A stretch of DNA of 64,000 nucleotides. Origin: Pomphorhynchus laevis (Eukaryota > Acanthocephala > Palaeacanthocephala > Echinorhynchida > Pomphorhynchidae). Location: NCBI GenBank assembly GCA_012934845.2, contig WNNJ02003431.1, forward strand, positions 1 to 64,000, written 5' to 3'. Under the pieces are notes generated by a model, which was given only the letters and a program-made list of their open reading frames with translations, was not told the DNA's origin and did no database searches. Position 1 is the first letter of the stretch; every line of letters starts with the position of its first letter. This document shows, in pieces, positions 46,660-58,539 of the stretch. Made by a program: the position numbers and the translations under genes.

Positions 46660-47300
46660 ATACATACGGTTCACCTTTACCACGGGAACCAGTATAGGAG
46701 TCAATACCAGAAGGACGAAAGCACATTAAGAGGCATAGTAAAAATATATAAGGTCAGAAAAGACAATAAGGCTAGCATATACTACAAGGGCAGAAATTAA
46801 AATCTTTAATAATCAGGAACCAACGAACAAAGGACGAAATCTGCAAAGTTGTGTATCAATTCCATTGCTCTGAACCCGGATGTAAGGCCGGGAACACATA
46901 TATAGGCTACACACCCCAACTCTTGCGAGACCGAATTCGCCAACATAAAATGGTGCGATCCGAAAACACTTTGAAGATGTACACAAAAGAGTGCCTACAT
47001 TTCAAGAAATTTTCAACAGCACAAGCGTCATTTTCCGAAACACACGTAAAGAAGATCTACAGCTGTTGGAATCTCTATCAATAAAAGAAATGACTCCTAA
47101 GCTTAATGCGAAGGACGAGGGATTCGTTAGAAAACTTAAGTTGTTTTAAGTCCCAAAATAATTTCACTAATTACTACTACATATTGTCATTATATTTAAC
47201 GTTTTCTGTTTATTTTATTAAAGATTTTCTGATGACGGTAACAGACGATTACCGAAAGCTTAATATGAACTTTCTGCTTTTTTGTGCGGCAAAATGGCTT
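46660..47300 (+). mobile_element. Second PLE type: GIY-YIG fragment and tail
   Basis: The frame at 46830-47084 reads KVVYQFHCSEPGCKAGNTY then IGYTPQLLRDRIRQHKM, a GIY-YIG domain of a different PLE family from the 42 kb copy (Cys-containing entry, IGYT form). Next comes LLESLSIKEMTPKLNAKDEG in another frame, then a tail with the CTGATGA...GAAA hairpin (47229-47257). RT sequence is not recognised upstream. The copy is broken. Confidence 0.6.
47229..47257 (+). ncRNA. Hammerhead-like motif
   Basis: CTGATGA, an extra C, then GGTAA / TTACC (5 bp) with a 7-base loop, then GAAA (47254-47257). Stem I potential is weak (two or three A-U pairs). It sits just after a PLE GIY-YIG reading frame, the same place as in the other PLE types here. 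Confidence 0.4.
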
Positions 47301-48385
47301 TCTACACGAATTTTTAAACTATCAGCACAACCTGAATTCAATCAATTTCGTAAAGCAGAATAATTATTCTGTAAACTACTCAAGAGGCAATTTGATGTTG
47401 AATTCGATAAACTGTCTCGAAAATAAAGTGTACCAAAAATATACGAACGTGAACATTTCCGATAAAAAAGCTACAAATGGAGCGTTTGTAAAGAAATTTC
47501 GAACGTTACTGATTGGAAGAGAGATCCAATGTCTCACTTCACATATCAGTTGTTAACGTATTCATTTGGAGTCAAATCTTGAAGATAATGAGACAACAGA
47601 CGCCAATGAGAGTTATGTCGTATATGATATTCTTGAAAAGAATACAAATCCACATTACGGCGAGGACAGTAAAACTGCATGACAAGAAACTGTGCAACCT
47701 ATATGGATCTAATGTATTGCGGAATCAGTAAACGTACTAAACCTCTCTAACATTAATGTTCATGATGACATTTTCACAATATTTCATATTGGTCTGAGTA
47801 CAAACATCAAGACTAAATTCGATTCTAGACTTCGAAAATAAGAAATTAAACAGTTCTATAGTCAAGTAGTACATCTTCAAACAAAAATTGATCTGCAGAT
47901 AAGCAACGACGAATTGCTGAGGTGTGAATTGAAACGCTTCGGTCTTAACCACCGAAAGGATCACACACTGCAATCAATCAAATGTATAGATAATACAATG
48001 TATTCTTTTAAATAAAACTATAACTAAAATTAATAGGATACGATAATGTAAATCTTTAGCAATTTGGTGATAAACAAGGTGATTGCTTAAATCAAGACAC
48101 TTCCGTTATAGCGTCTCTATCAAGGACGATAGAATGTAGCAATGATGATGACTTCATTATTATTAAATAATAATAGGATAATACTAAAGTAAAAAATACT
48201 AAAAGTAAATAAAGTATCAGATTTAAGTAAATAAGTATTTGTCGTCCTAAATACATTAGGACGAAAAATTTGTAATTATAAAAAAAATTGAAATCAATAT
48301 GCCACGATGATATTAGAAACATAATGGAAACAGAATGCAATTGCAAAAGTCTTAATTTTGATAAAATAAATGAACATATATGTAC
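47300..48385. other. No recognised gene
   Basis: Several frames of 70-90 codons overlap on both strands (47284-47731 plus, 47737-47973 minus). None shows a recognisable motif or splice context. Base composition up to about 47950 is less AT-rich than usual, so decayed element sequence is likely. Confidence 0.3.
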
Positions 48386-50530
48386 CCTCGGTTTAGCCCC
48401 GTAAACCGAGGCCAGAACAAACAAAGACGAGCCGAATCAAGTGGTGGAAACTGAGGGAAGAAGACACAGTTGGAACAAAGGCAAAGCTGGCCCGGATAAG
48501 ACTACCTAGCATACATGGAGTACAGGACACCTGGACCGCGTTGCGCTGCACGATCCACCTAGCTGCAAAGCACATACTCGGATCCACCAAGCCATGTCAA
48601 AAATACATCGACAAAGAAACTTGGTTTTGGACAGAAGAGGTCAAAGACGCAGTGAAGGCAAAGAAAAATTCATACAAGGCTCTCCGGATAGCACAAACAC
48701 AGGAGAACAAAGATGAATATCACTGAGCGAAAAAGAAAGCAAGGAAACAAGTGGCTACTGCTAGGAGTAACCACCTAGATAACCTCTACCAAAAGCTCGA
48801 CACTCGAGAAGGAGAAAAAGGCGTGTACCGACTAGCCCGTTCAAGACGGAAGAAGGCAGCAGACATCGAGAAGTTCCATGGTATCAGCAATGAGCAGGGA
48901 AAACTCATTATACACCCACAAGACGTGCTGGAGAGATGGAGAAGATATTTTAAAGCCATCTTTACAGAAGAGTTTGAACATCCACCAATACCAGAGGGGA
49001 CTCCAAATCACACACAAGTCGATCCACTCAATGGTGCAGAGGTCAGAGAGGCAATGATGAAGATGAAGCCGGGTAAAGCCAACGGACCCGATGATTTAGC
49101 GGTGGACTTCTGGAGAATCAATCCGGATGAGTGGACACCATGGCTAACTAATTTTCTCCAGAAGATTGTTGACGCAAAAGAGGTGCCAGAAGACTGGAGT
49201 CGAAGCATAACTATCCCAATCTGGAAGCAGAAAGGAAGCCCAGCAGATTGTGAAAACTACCGCCCAATTCGTCTTCTCAGTCACACCATGAAAATCTTCG
49301 AGAGAGTGCTCGACAAGAGAATCCGTGACTCCGTCAAACTAAGTGTCAACCAGGCAGGCTTTGTGCGCAACTGTGGAGCCATCGATGCAATACACTCAGC
49401 CAGACTACTCCTTGAAAAGCACAGAGAGAAGAAGCAGCCCCTCCATGTAGCTTTTCTGGACCTTGAGAAAGCGTTCGACAGAGTACCTCATAAGCTTATA
49501 TGGTACGCTTTGAGACGCAGAAAAGTACCGGAGGAATTGATCGAATGGGTGAAGATGTTGTACAAAGGAACGACGAGCAATGTGCTAACAGCAGCGGGAA
49601 AATCCAGAGAATTTCCAATCTCAGTCGGTGTGCACCAAGGATCTGCACTCTCCCCATTACTATTCATCATAGTTATGGACGTGATTACGAAAGACCTAAG
49701 ACAAGCACCATGGACCATCCTGTATGCCGACGATGTTATGCTGGTATCTAAAGACAAACATGACCTCGAGCAACAAGTTCAGCAATGGCACGATCGCCTG
49801 GCACAGTTTGGGTTGAAACTGAACACAGCCAAAACAGAGTACATGACGACGAACCAGAACGAAGATGTAAGCATATCAGTTAATGGCGTGCTTCTGCCAA
49901 AGACAACTGCGTTCAAATATCTGGGATCAGTCATCTCCAGCACAGGAGGAGTGGCAAAAGACGTCACCACTCGCATCAACGCAAGCTGGACAAAATGGAG
50001 AGCAGCCACTGGAGTTTTGTGCGACAAACGCATGCCAGACAAACTCAAATCGAAGTTCTACAGAAGCGTAATACGGCCTGTAGCAATGTACGGTGCTGAG
50101 TGCTGGGCAATGACAGCAGAAGCAGAACGTAAGCTTGGATGCATGGAAACCAAAATGCTAAGGTGGATCGCAGGAAAGACTCGCCTAGATCATGTCCGTA
50201 ACGAAGACATCCGCAAGCGATTTGGCGTAGCACCCATAGCAGACAAACTGAGAGAATCAAGGCTGCGATGGTATGGACATGTAATGAGGGCAGACGTGAA
50301 CACATTAGCGCAGGCACCATTTCAAATCGAGGTCGACGGAAAGAGACCAATAGGAAGACCACAGAAAAGATGGATGGATACCCTTCTTAAGGACATGAAA
50401 ATGGTCGGACTCACGCCCAAAGACGCAGCAAAGAAGGCATTTTGGCGTCAACGATCGTGGCAAGCGGACCCCGTCATACGGGATAAACGCTAAGAAGAAG
50501 AGAAGAACATTAAAATGTGTTGTTTTTAAA
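48385..50530 (+). mobile_element. RTE-like LINE, 5'-truncated, RT almost intact
   Basis: One frame runs from about 48397 to 50493. It starts in the linker between endonuclease and RT (RIKWWKLREEDTVGT) and is interrupted by a single TGA at 48724-48726. RT blocks are KMKPGKANGPDDLAVDFW, NYRPIRLLSHTMKIFERVL, FLDLEKAFDRVPHKLIWYAL, VGVHQGSALSPLLFIIVMD and ILYADDVMLVS (YADD 49723-49734). They are followed by KYLGSVISSTGG and the RLRWYGHVMRA / GRPQKRWMDTL C-terminus. These fit the RTE clade. The APE domain is absent. The far lower AT content than flanking DNA and the single stop suggest a recent insertion. Confidence 0.85.
48751..50493 (+). CDS. Reverse transcriptase of the RTE-like LINE
   Basis: 580 codons downstream of the TGA. 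Palm motifs A (FLDLEKAF), B (HQGSALSP) and C (YADD) are all intact, so the catalytic core looks competent even though the element lacks its endonuclease. The frame continues upstream beyond the stop to about 48397. The product would copy LINE RNA at a nicked target. There is no host function. Confidence 0.85.
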   Translation: MATARSNHLDNLYQKLDTREGEKGVYRLARSRRKKAADIEKFHGISNEQGKLIIHPQDVLERWRRYFKAIFTEEFEHPPIPEGTPNHTQVDPLNGAEVREAMMKMKPGKANGPDDLAVDFWRINPDEWTPWLTNFLQKIVDAKEVPEDWSRSITIPIWKQKGSPADCENYRPIRLLSHTMKIFERVLDKRIRDSVKLSVNQAGFVRNCGAIDAIHSARLLLEKHREKKQPLHVAFLDLEKAFDRVPHKLIWYALRRRKVPEELIEWVKMLYKGTTSNVLTAAGKSREFPISVGVHQGSALSPLLFIIVMDVITKDLRQAPWTILYADDVMLVSKDKHDLEQQVQQWHDRLAQFGLKLNTAKTEYMTTNQNEDVSISVNGVLLPKTTAFKYLGSVISSTGGVAKDVTTRINASWTKWRAATGVLCDKRMPDKLKSKFYRSVIRPVAMYGAECWAMTAEAERKLGCMETKMLRWIAGKTRLDHVRNEDIRKRFGVAPIADKLRESRLRWYGHVMRADVNTLAQAPFQIEVDGKRPIGRPQKRWMDTLLKDMKMVGLTPKDAAKKAFWRQRSWQADPVIRDKR

Positions 50531-51050
50531 AAGTAAATTTAAATAACTCGTAAGTAAATCAATAACTTATTTTACATTCGTTGTTTATTGCGCCATGTAT
50601 AGCATGCAAGGTATGTATAAAGTTTCGATCGTAAATTTTTATAAATTCATACATGCCATAGTTCTAGTCTAATTTTATATTACAAAAATAAATGGCACAT
50701 CAATAAAATCACATTTCTTATTCTTATAATGCCAATATAATTTTTAGTAAAGTTATAGAAAAAATAGTAATTTAGTAAAATTATAGTAATATAGTAAAAT
50801 TATAATTTGGTAAGTTATATAAATTTATAGAAACAGTTAACCATTTTCAGTAAACCGCACTCAACCTTTTCAATATTTTTTACATCATATACTATTTTAG
50901 ATGGATCATATACTGTATAAATATTAGACTGGAAAAAATTTATTTAGTAATAAAAACTATTTTTTTGAAAAAATGATTTATTCGTCATAATGAACATTAA
51001 ACATCTATTTTTAACGTAAAGTTCGTCTTATACTGTTGTGAATTTTCGTA
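50530..51050. other. No recognised gene
   Basis: AT-rich spacer between the RTE-like LINE and the transposase scrap; nothing supported. Confidence 0.4.
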
Positions 51051-51059
51051 ACTACTTTT

Positions 51060-51260
51060 GAGAGCTTTGTGATTTCAGTATGTTACGAAATCCACACTAC
51101 GTTTGTGGGGAATAATCACAGTTGAAACAGACGAAATTTTCAATAGTCGACGAAAATATAATCGAGAACAACTGTATCGCAAGCAATGGGTATTTGGCGG
51201 CAATTGTAGATAGACGAAATCACAGTAGAAATTAGGAGTTGCGTAACACTTTACGAAGTG
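51060..51260 (+). mobile_element. Merlin / IS1595-like DNA transposase fragment
   Basis: The frame around 51085-51216 reads WGIITVETDEIFNSRRKYNR then EQLYRKQWVFGGNCR before TAG. Merlin (IS1016/ISXO2-like) transposases carry VEIDE..F..RK...G...QWVFGG here, including the first catalytic Asp (in TDE). Downstream bases are too decayed to follow. No terminal inverted repeats were found. This is a small fossil of a DNA transposon. Confidence 0.6.
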
Positions 51261-53170
51261 ATAAAACTATGAAAAACAAGGTGTTTTGATTATATCCGAT
51301 ATTTTGAACGGTGGAATATTTTTATATGTCAAATTTTAAAAGAAGGAAGTTTCATAAGAGCTGCGATATCTTCGAGGATTTCTAAAATGTCATAGAAAAC
51401 TTTAAATAAGTTTTAAGTTTTGTTATGTTACAATTCAATTTTCTCAAATTTTTCCCAAATAAGATTTTTTATTTTTTCAAAAGTCGATAATTCCAAATGT
51501 AGATATTTCAAAATGTCAATATTGGCTAACGAATACACAAAATACGGATATATCATAAATATTATGAAAAATATACCCCATTATTTCGTTTGTTTGCATA
51601 GATCTAAATTTAAAATACTTATAAAAAATAAAATGTCGATAAACTATAGCAAGCTACAAATATAAGCAGAGAAAGCATGTATCAAATTTTACTTTAAAAA
51701 TTGACGATTAACTGCTCACCATGACGAAGATATGACGTTAGCAAATTTTGCTAAAATAATAAAATTCTTTTTTGGCACTAAATTAATTTTTTCCAAACTA
51801 ATTTTATACTGTAGATGCTCAATCTAAAATAGTATAAGTTATGATAAACGAAACTTGAAGAAAAAACCTAGTGTCGCTCTTAGGAATAATTAATTCAAAA
51901 ATTAATTAAATTAATTAATAACTATCAAAAATAATTGAATAATTAATAAATTTTACAAAATGATCATTCTAAATATAAATAAATAATTAAATAATATATT
52001 GTTAAAATATCATAAATTGTAAATTTGAAAATTAAAATAAATGTTTATATTAAGATAATTCACACGAATGAAATTTAAATAAGTACAGAGGAATTATAAT
52101 AATGTCAAAGATTGAAAGACATTCTAATAACATTAGCGAAACATAGACAGATAATAAGATATATTCTAATTTATATATGCATTTGTGAACGATACAGAGA
52201 TAATGAAACATTCAACTTTAAAGTTAAAAGAGCAGGATGAGTAATTCGCTCATCTCCAATCTCTTTTTCTGTGATTGTAGTCGAGATTTGCGGCGGTATT
52301 TACTCAAATAATTTATCAAATCCAGAGTTGTTACTGATCATTGTCACCTAAAAATGGAAAAGAAATCAAAGCCCACTATGAATACAATCGGCAATATTGG
52401 TATAGTGAATAAGTATTTTAAATAGGCATTTACGAAAAAATAATAATTAAAAATATATAAAGCTTACAGTGCACAAATATAATTACAGAAGAAATATAAT
52501 TATCATTTATTTTAGGTCGAAAACTCGTGTAGACCGTATACTATGTAATTCAATTATAATGGATTTTTTATTTTAATGAATAATTACAAAAATTAGTAAC
52601 TAATAAAGCTGAAATAATAAATAAATTACACAAAAAAAGATCATTCGAAATATCAATATATTAGATAATCAGTAATAAATAATTATCAAAAATCCACAAT
52701 TAATATATAATTAAGAAATAAAAAAAAATAAATTCGCAGTCAAGATAAAGTTTAAATCAAGCAGGGATTATTTAAAGATTTTCACGAACAGCTAAATATG
52801 ATAATGCTAGTTATTAAAATGTTATCAATATCATACAAAGTTCATTCAACATCGTAATTTATATAAAGAGTAAATAAATGTTTAATAGCATACAAATATT
52901 GAAATTAAGATACAGAAATTATCAACACATTACTATCTTGTTTTGATACAAAGTAAAGAGAGCTCACTGGGATCTCAAGTTTTTTATGCGGTGTTCTAAT
53001 AATATGCTTGAATAAATTTATAATCTCTTGCAGTAGATTAATTCTATGTGCAAGAGATTGAAAACATCACAAAATAAGATACAAGATACCAATATCAAAT
53101 TGCTATACACAAATTGTTTCGCATTTACAAGATTCACTTACAACTCAAAAAAGCAGCTACATAACTGTGT
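51260..53170. other. No recognised gene
   Basis: AT-rich sequence with only short chance frames (for example 51420-51665). No repeats above background were noticed. Confidence 0.4.
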
Positions 53171-53177
53171 TTTATGT

Positions 53178-53213
53178 AATAGCTATGTTCTACATATGTA
53201 GAACATAGCTATT
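53178..53213. repeat. 36-bp perfect palindrome
   Basis: An uninterrupted palindrome centred on CATATG (53195/53196); 18 bp on each side match exactly. Confidence 0.9.
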
Positions 53214-53279
53214 TAATAAAAAAATATCCATTAGTTTACAATGTTGACTATATTATCATTATTTTCATATGCTTACTAT

Positions 53280-54105
53280 ATTATCCTTCTCTCTTTTTCA
53301 ATGGCCGTCGCCTTCCTTGCGTGGATTAGCTAGCATTTATCAGAGTAATTATAGACTCCGCTTTCTCGTTCTCATAATTTGCACTAAAAAGGGTATGTTC
53401 CTGCTATCCTATTCTCCGTGACATTCGTCACATTCGAAAATAAAACAACAACTTTACCATTTCCAGCACTCTAATGTCCTCCCTCCTGCGACCTCACCTT
53501 GACTATTGTATCTCACCTTTCTCAAACTCCCCATCTTGTGTTACCGCTCGCTGTATCACTTCCTTTAACCTGCAGCCCACATACTTCTTCGAAGCCGGCG
53601 TATTGATCCCATCTCCAATGAACTTATTAGCTTCCATTGACTCAATGTACATAATCGAGTTTTAAATTATTCTGCCATTTTCGCGTTTCGTTTATTTTAT
53701 CATTCCCATCCGTATCTTCACCTTAAATTTCACTGTATTGAATATTCGTCCTCCAGAGCACTTCGCTCAAACAATCAGTTCCTGCTACACATTCCTCGTC
53801 ATCATTTGAATTTTGGCCTACGTTCCTGTCTCATTTCTATGTCTCTCATTTGGAATTCTCTTCCTCTTAAATTTCCTTACCAGCCTAGCCTTACTATCTT
53901 TAAAGCTATTATTCACACCTTTATACTGAGTAACCAGGCCCTGCAGCTAAGCTAGCTATATGATCCGAAATCTTCATGGTTTCAATGTCGCTACGTAGTG
54001 TTAACTTCAGTCACATCATTTTTTAATTTTTTGCTTATTTCAGTGGACTTGTAAGAGGCCTGTCTGCATAAGCCACTCAAAAAATTAATAAATATATCTA
54101 CTAAT
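53280..54105 (+). mobile_element. L2/CR1-like LINE, 3' fragment
   Basis: Plus-strand pieces are LRPHLDYCISPFSNSPS (53482-53540), RRIDPISNEFISFHWLN-like sequence in a neighbouring frame, and LRSCLISMSLIWNSLPLKF (about 53820-53880). These match the RT thumb and the conserved C-terminus (SFLVAAPLTWNQLPLDV) of the 40.5 kb copy. The copy has lost the catalytic half and is frame-shifted. Confidence 0.6.
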
Positions 54106-54604
54106 GTATTTATATTAAGTATTTTATTTTCTCGCAATCAGTTGTCTTAAACCCTTTTTGCTTAAAAGTACCACTTAATAATAAATTATAATTAATAAAA
54201 TTACATTATAAGAAAATTAATTACGCACTCCCAAAAACGTTGGAAAGCGCAAATACTGAGCAAATGAATAAATAGAAAAAAATTATCTAAAAATTGGATG
54301 CAAAGAATACACAGTAGAAACAGTAATGTGGACTAACCACAATATATAGACGCGGACTTACTCATGATGAGCTCTTGCCATTATATTTGGCAGTGTATTA
54401 TAAATATATTTTGTATATTAAATAAACTAATTAATTCGACGATACCTAATTTAACCTTGAATTCTCTTAACGTGAGAATTTGAGACAATATTTTGATTTT
54501 CTTAATCAAGATTTATAGTAGCGTCAATCACTATCTAAAATGTTTTACGTAAATTACTTTTTCATTAAATATTAATTTTCCATAATTAATTATTAATCTT
54601 GGAA

Positions 54605-54705
54605 AATTACAATCAGATTGCAATTTTCTGAAGATGCTAACAGAAGTTAGGGAAATATCAATAAAAAATTTCATCTTTTCTTTGATCCAGCTCTAATAAT
54701 TCTTT
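54605..54705 (+). repeat. Solo PLE tail (GIY-YIG family)
   Basis: TTTTCTGAAGATGCTAACAG at about 54625, followed by TTTGATCCAGCTCTAATAATT. It is the same tail as at 42808-42880, with GGAAA in place of CGAAA. No coding part is attached. Confidence 0.65.
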
Positions 54706-56500
54706 ATAATGTTTTATAATTGCAATCTTTGTTATATACAAAAATAAAGTAAATTCTAATGATATTAGGATACAAGTGTTGTGTTTGAAAAAACACAGAC
54801 AGTTTTGGTTATTCCTTCAGCCTTCCTAAGAAATTGTGATCATTTGACCTTGTTGACTGTTTGTCACTGCATTTTGTACTTCATGATCTTAAAGTACATG
54901 GTTTTCAGGTGTTTACCACAACTGTCAAATACTTGTCACCCTTCTAATGAGTCCGTGTTTACCATTGCAAGGCAGTAGCACAAAAAATGAATGCCAATAT
55001 ATCAGGTTAGTTTGACTCGGTGTTACCAATCTATTTCGTATATTACTACAGTAACATTTTTCGATTGTAGGTAATTTAAATAATCGTAATTAAGATTGTG
55101 GTCATCAGGTTTGAAATCATTTCGGCGGTGGCAATATGTTTATTAAAAGGATTATAATGGACAATTATTAAAATTTCAACTTCTTTCTTTTCTCTTAACA
55201 AAACTTTATAATATATGACCATTTTATGATGATTTCAATAAATAAAATATTACATGTCAAAATTAATTCCCACATGAATTATAAACTTTCATTTCAATTA
55301 CGTTATAAATCTAAATCGTTATTTTCTTATAGCGCAAATTCTCAAAATACATAAATTTAAAAATTTTACTTTTTTATGTGATTTAACTTCAGATAAAATT
55401 TGCTTGTTTTTAGAAATTGAGGAATTGTTTAAAATAAATTAAAATTATATTACGAATAATAAATTAATGTTAAAATAATTTTAGATTGCATATCTACAAT
55501 ATTTACGCAATACATTTATTTATGTCTCATGCATATATCAAATTTATAATATTTTATAAATTTTATACACGTCATTTTGTTATTTATTATTCAACCGAAT
55601 AAAAATTTATTCGGTATTATTTACAATTAATAAAATAACTTTTTGATTTTGTAGTGTAATTTTATAACGTCATAATAAAAGAAATAATAATTTTAATTTC
55701 CAATCGTTAAACTTGCGATCGTTGATAGAGATAACCGAATTATAATTTATAGTTATTACTTATAATAATTTATAATAATTGATAAATTAAAAAAATATAT
55801 AAAGAATAAATTAAAATAATTTAATCAAATCAACTTTTGATTTGATTTAAAAGTTTTATACCAGCCCGTATAATAAATTAACATTTCATATTTCAAAAAT
55901 ATGAAATATTCTAGAAGAATATTTAAATTGAAATATTTAAGTAGACGTATTGAAGTAAAAATATTAGTCAATGATTAAAGAAATATCACATTAGTTAGTG
56001 AAATATTATTATATTTGATAATTGTTGCATTAGTTTCCAAAATAACTTCAAACAAATTTTTTAATTACTGATTGATTTTATATTATTTCTAATAATATAT
56101 GTAATTTTGATGTATAATTCTTAAGTAATATAACTAAAATCAAATAATAATTCCTAATTATATTAGGTCATATAATTCTTAATTAATCGATTATGTAAAC
56201 TGTATAATTTATTATTGATTCTGTAGTAACATTATTTGATTTTGTGTTATAATTTATTATTTATTAATTTATTATAATAAATAATTTTTATTACAATATT
56301 AATATAAATATGAATATAAATCTGACATATAATATATATAAATTTATATGACGTCAGATAAATATATAACATATATTGATATTTATATACATAAATATAT
56401 TTGACACTATATATTGTGAGTTTAGTTTTTTTTGTGAGTTTAGTTAAGTTTGTTTCACATAATGAATGTGAAAACACAAATATGGTTCAATATGATTGTA
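54705..56500. other. No recognised gene
   Basis: A 65-codon frame at 54781-54978 lies in slightly GC-richer sequence but matches nothing I know. The rest is very AT-rich. Confidence 0.35.
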
Positions 56501-56565
56501 ATTTTCTTAAGTTGCTAACAGAAAATAATTTCTTCTTTCCTTTGATCCAGCTCCAATAATTATTT
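56495..56565 (+). repeat. Solo PLE tail (GIY-YIG family), deleted
   Basis: TTTTCTTAAGTTGCTAACAG then CCTTTGATCCAGCTCCAATA. The middle of the tail, including the GAAA half of the hairpin, is missing. It directly precedes the minus-strand Naiad-like element. Confidence 0.55.
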
Positions 56566-56689
56566 AATATTAATTTTATTAAGAATAAGGCTACATAAAT
56601 TAATTTGTTCGCTTATTGAAATTATCAGTTAAATACATATATCATCAATGTATCGAAACATATATTTCATATATTTATATTGTTTAGAT

Positions 56690-57790
56690 TTAGTTTTTAC
56701 ACAGTTATGAACAAATTCATATTCTATTAAGCTTAAAAATAAGTCAGCTATAATTGGGCTACTATTACCCCATTGGAACACCTTTTACTTGTCTAAATAT
56801 AGATGTCCCTACCTTTAAATAATTTTGATTTATCAAAATATTTAAGGATTCTATTAATTCAATTTTATCCATATATTTATATTTATTTGATGGTTTAATT
56901 TTTGTTAGATAGGCGTTATAATTATTATAACATATATATGTATATCTTTTTCCGAATATAAGATTAATTAATTTTACTAACGCTTCTTTAATATCTACTA
57001 AATCTAGATTTGTATAAAGCGTACTAAAATCGTATGTATTTATATTTTGAAAATTTATTCCTTTTGTCTGTTCTAAAATTCTTTTGTAGAATTAATACTG
57101 AAATAGTGTTTTATACCAGTATTAATTTCGATTACCTTGCAATATTTTTTAAAATGTGCTTTAATTACTTTAAGTATTTTATTCATATAGACAGAAAGTG
57201 GTTTTAATGTACATTTAAACGCACTACATATGAACCTAGGTTTTATTGGATTTTTATGTAATTTTGGATTCCAATATAATATAGGTATAGTTTTATTATC
57301 TGATTCAACCTTTATACCCTTTTTATCCATTATAGAACAGTGACTTGTAAATATTGTTTCTAAACTCAACTCACTACGTTCATATCTTGGATTTACATTC
57401 AAATCATTAGAATTAACCTCTTTCAATAATATATCATAATAAAGCTTTTTTGCATATAAAGACAAAGTTATTACTAGCTTTGTCAATAGTTGTTATTATA
57501 TAGTTATCCTTTAATTTAGTAAGTTCTGTATACATATCTTTATTAATTTTATCTTTCCTTTTATAATTGTTTGTTATTTTCATTTTATTTTTAATGTCAT
57601 CAAATATATAATTTTTCTTAAGCCTTTGCTATTAATCAACTTATCAAAGTAAGAATTTAAGTCATTATATAACGAATTGTAGATTTTACTTTTACTGTTA
57701 TCATTATTAAATCAAGAGTGATATCCCATAGATGAATTTTTCTTAATTCGTTATTTTTAATAAATTTTGAGAGATATTAAATTCAACATT
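56690..57790 (-). mobile_element. Naiad-like Penelope element, N-terminal and central RT
   Basis: Read on the minus strand from about 57600, the copy gives a pre-RT part (TIDKASNN-type then KKLYYDILLKEVNSNDLN) and the 137-codon frame 57486-57073 (IPILYWNPKLHKNPIKPRF, ICSAFKCTLKPLSVYMNKI). In further pieces follow STLYTNLDLVDIKEALVKL and KYKYMDKIELIESLNIL, then FRQVKGVPMG-type and SPIIADLFLSLIEYEFV. The order DKASNN - PKLHK - STLYTN - PMG..SPIIADLFL is that of the PLE group whose protein ends with the RT. The copy is broken, and its 3' end is replaced by unrelated sequence near 56690. Confidence 0.7.
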
Positions 57791-57799
57791 TCAGAATAT

Positions 57800-58530
57800 T
57801 TAATATGTCAGAAATACCGGTCAATATAAATATGTTACACTAATTTAAGGAAAGCTCAATTTAGAGGTGTCAGTAACACTGGCGAGTAGAAATGTTTTCG
57901 TTTATTTAAATTTAAACATCTTGAATATGAATATTCATAATAAGAATATGCGAAATATTAACGAAAACTTGTCAGTATCTGCTACAACAGTTACTGTACC
58001 GAACGTGGTTAATATTTCTTATGTATATAGCAATACATTTTATGTGAAAATTGCATTTTCGAGTTTAACAATCTAGTGATGGATCATATCCCAATATGAC
58101 ATTTTGCTAAGATAAGGCTTCAACACTTCTTCAAAGTATTTAGTCAAAGACAACATATGTTATATTGCTGACATTACGCAATTAGAAGAACATGATATTC
58201 AGCAAGTGTCAACAATACAATCCATATTATATGTTGCCACCGAGTTAAAAGTTAAATGCCTGAATAATAAATTTATTGTACAGACAACTGTTTTAAATTA
58301 TTACGACTGAAATATCTAGCAAGAGACAAATCATTTCACGCAACTATTTTTGCATATCAAAAAACTCTATGTACATAGTCGGTTGGCTTTAATAAAAGCT
58401 AAATCAACAAAAGTTGATAAACTTACAGCAACTGAAAGCTTGTCAACTGCTTTCAGTGCTAACCATAAAATAATATAAATACGGAAATTACGTCAATTTT
58501 ATGAGAAATATAAATATAAAGTAAATAAAA
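57800..58530. other. Unassigned sequence with short open runs
   Basis: Two plus-strand runs, 57867-58076 (a TTG-initiated frame without ATG support near its start) and about 58145-58308 (KDNICYIADITQLEEHDIQQ onward), have moderate complexity but no recognised motif. They could be decayed element or gene sequence. Confidence 0.2.
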
Positions 58531-58539
58531 TAACTTACC

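Noticed and set aside
49488-50362. Several minus-strand frames of 80-105 codons
   Set aside because: Antisense shadows of the RTE-like RT frame.
56247-56477. Minus-strand Tyr/Ile/Lys-rich frame
   Set aside because: AT-microsatellite-like translation without protein character.
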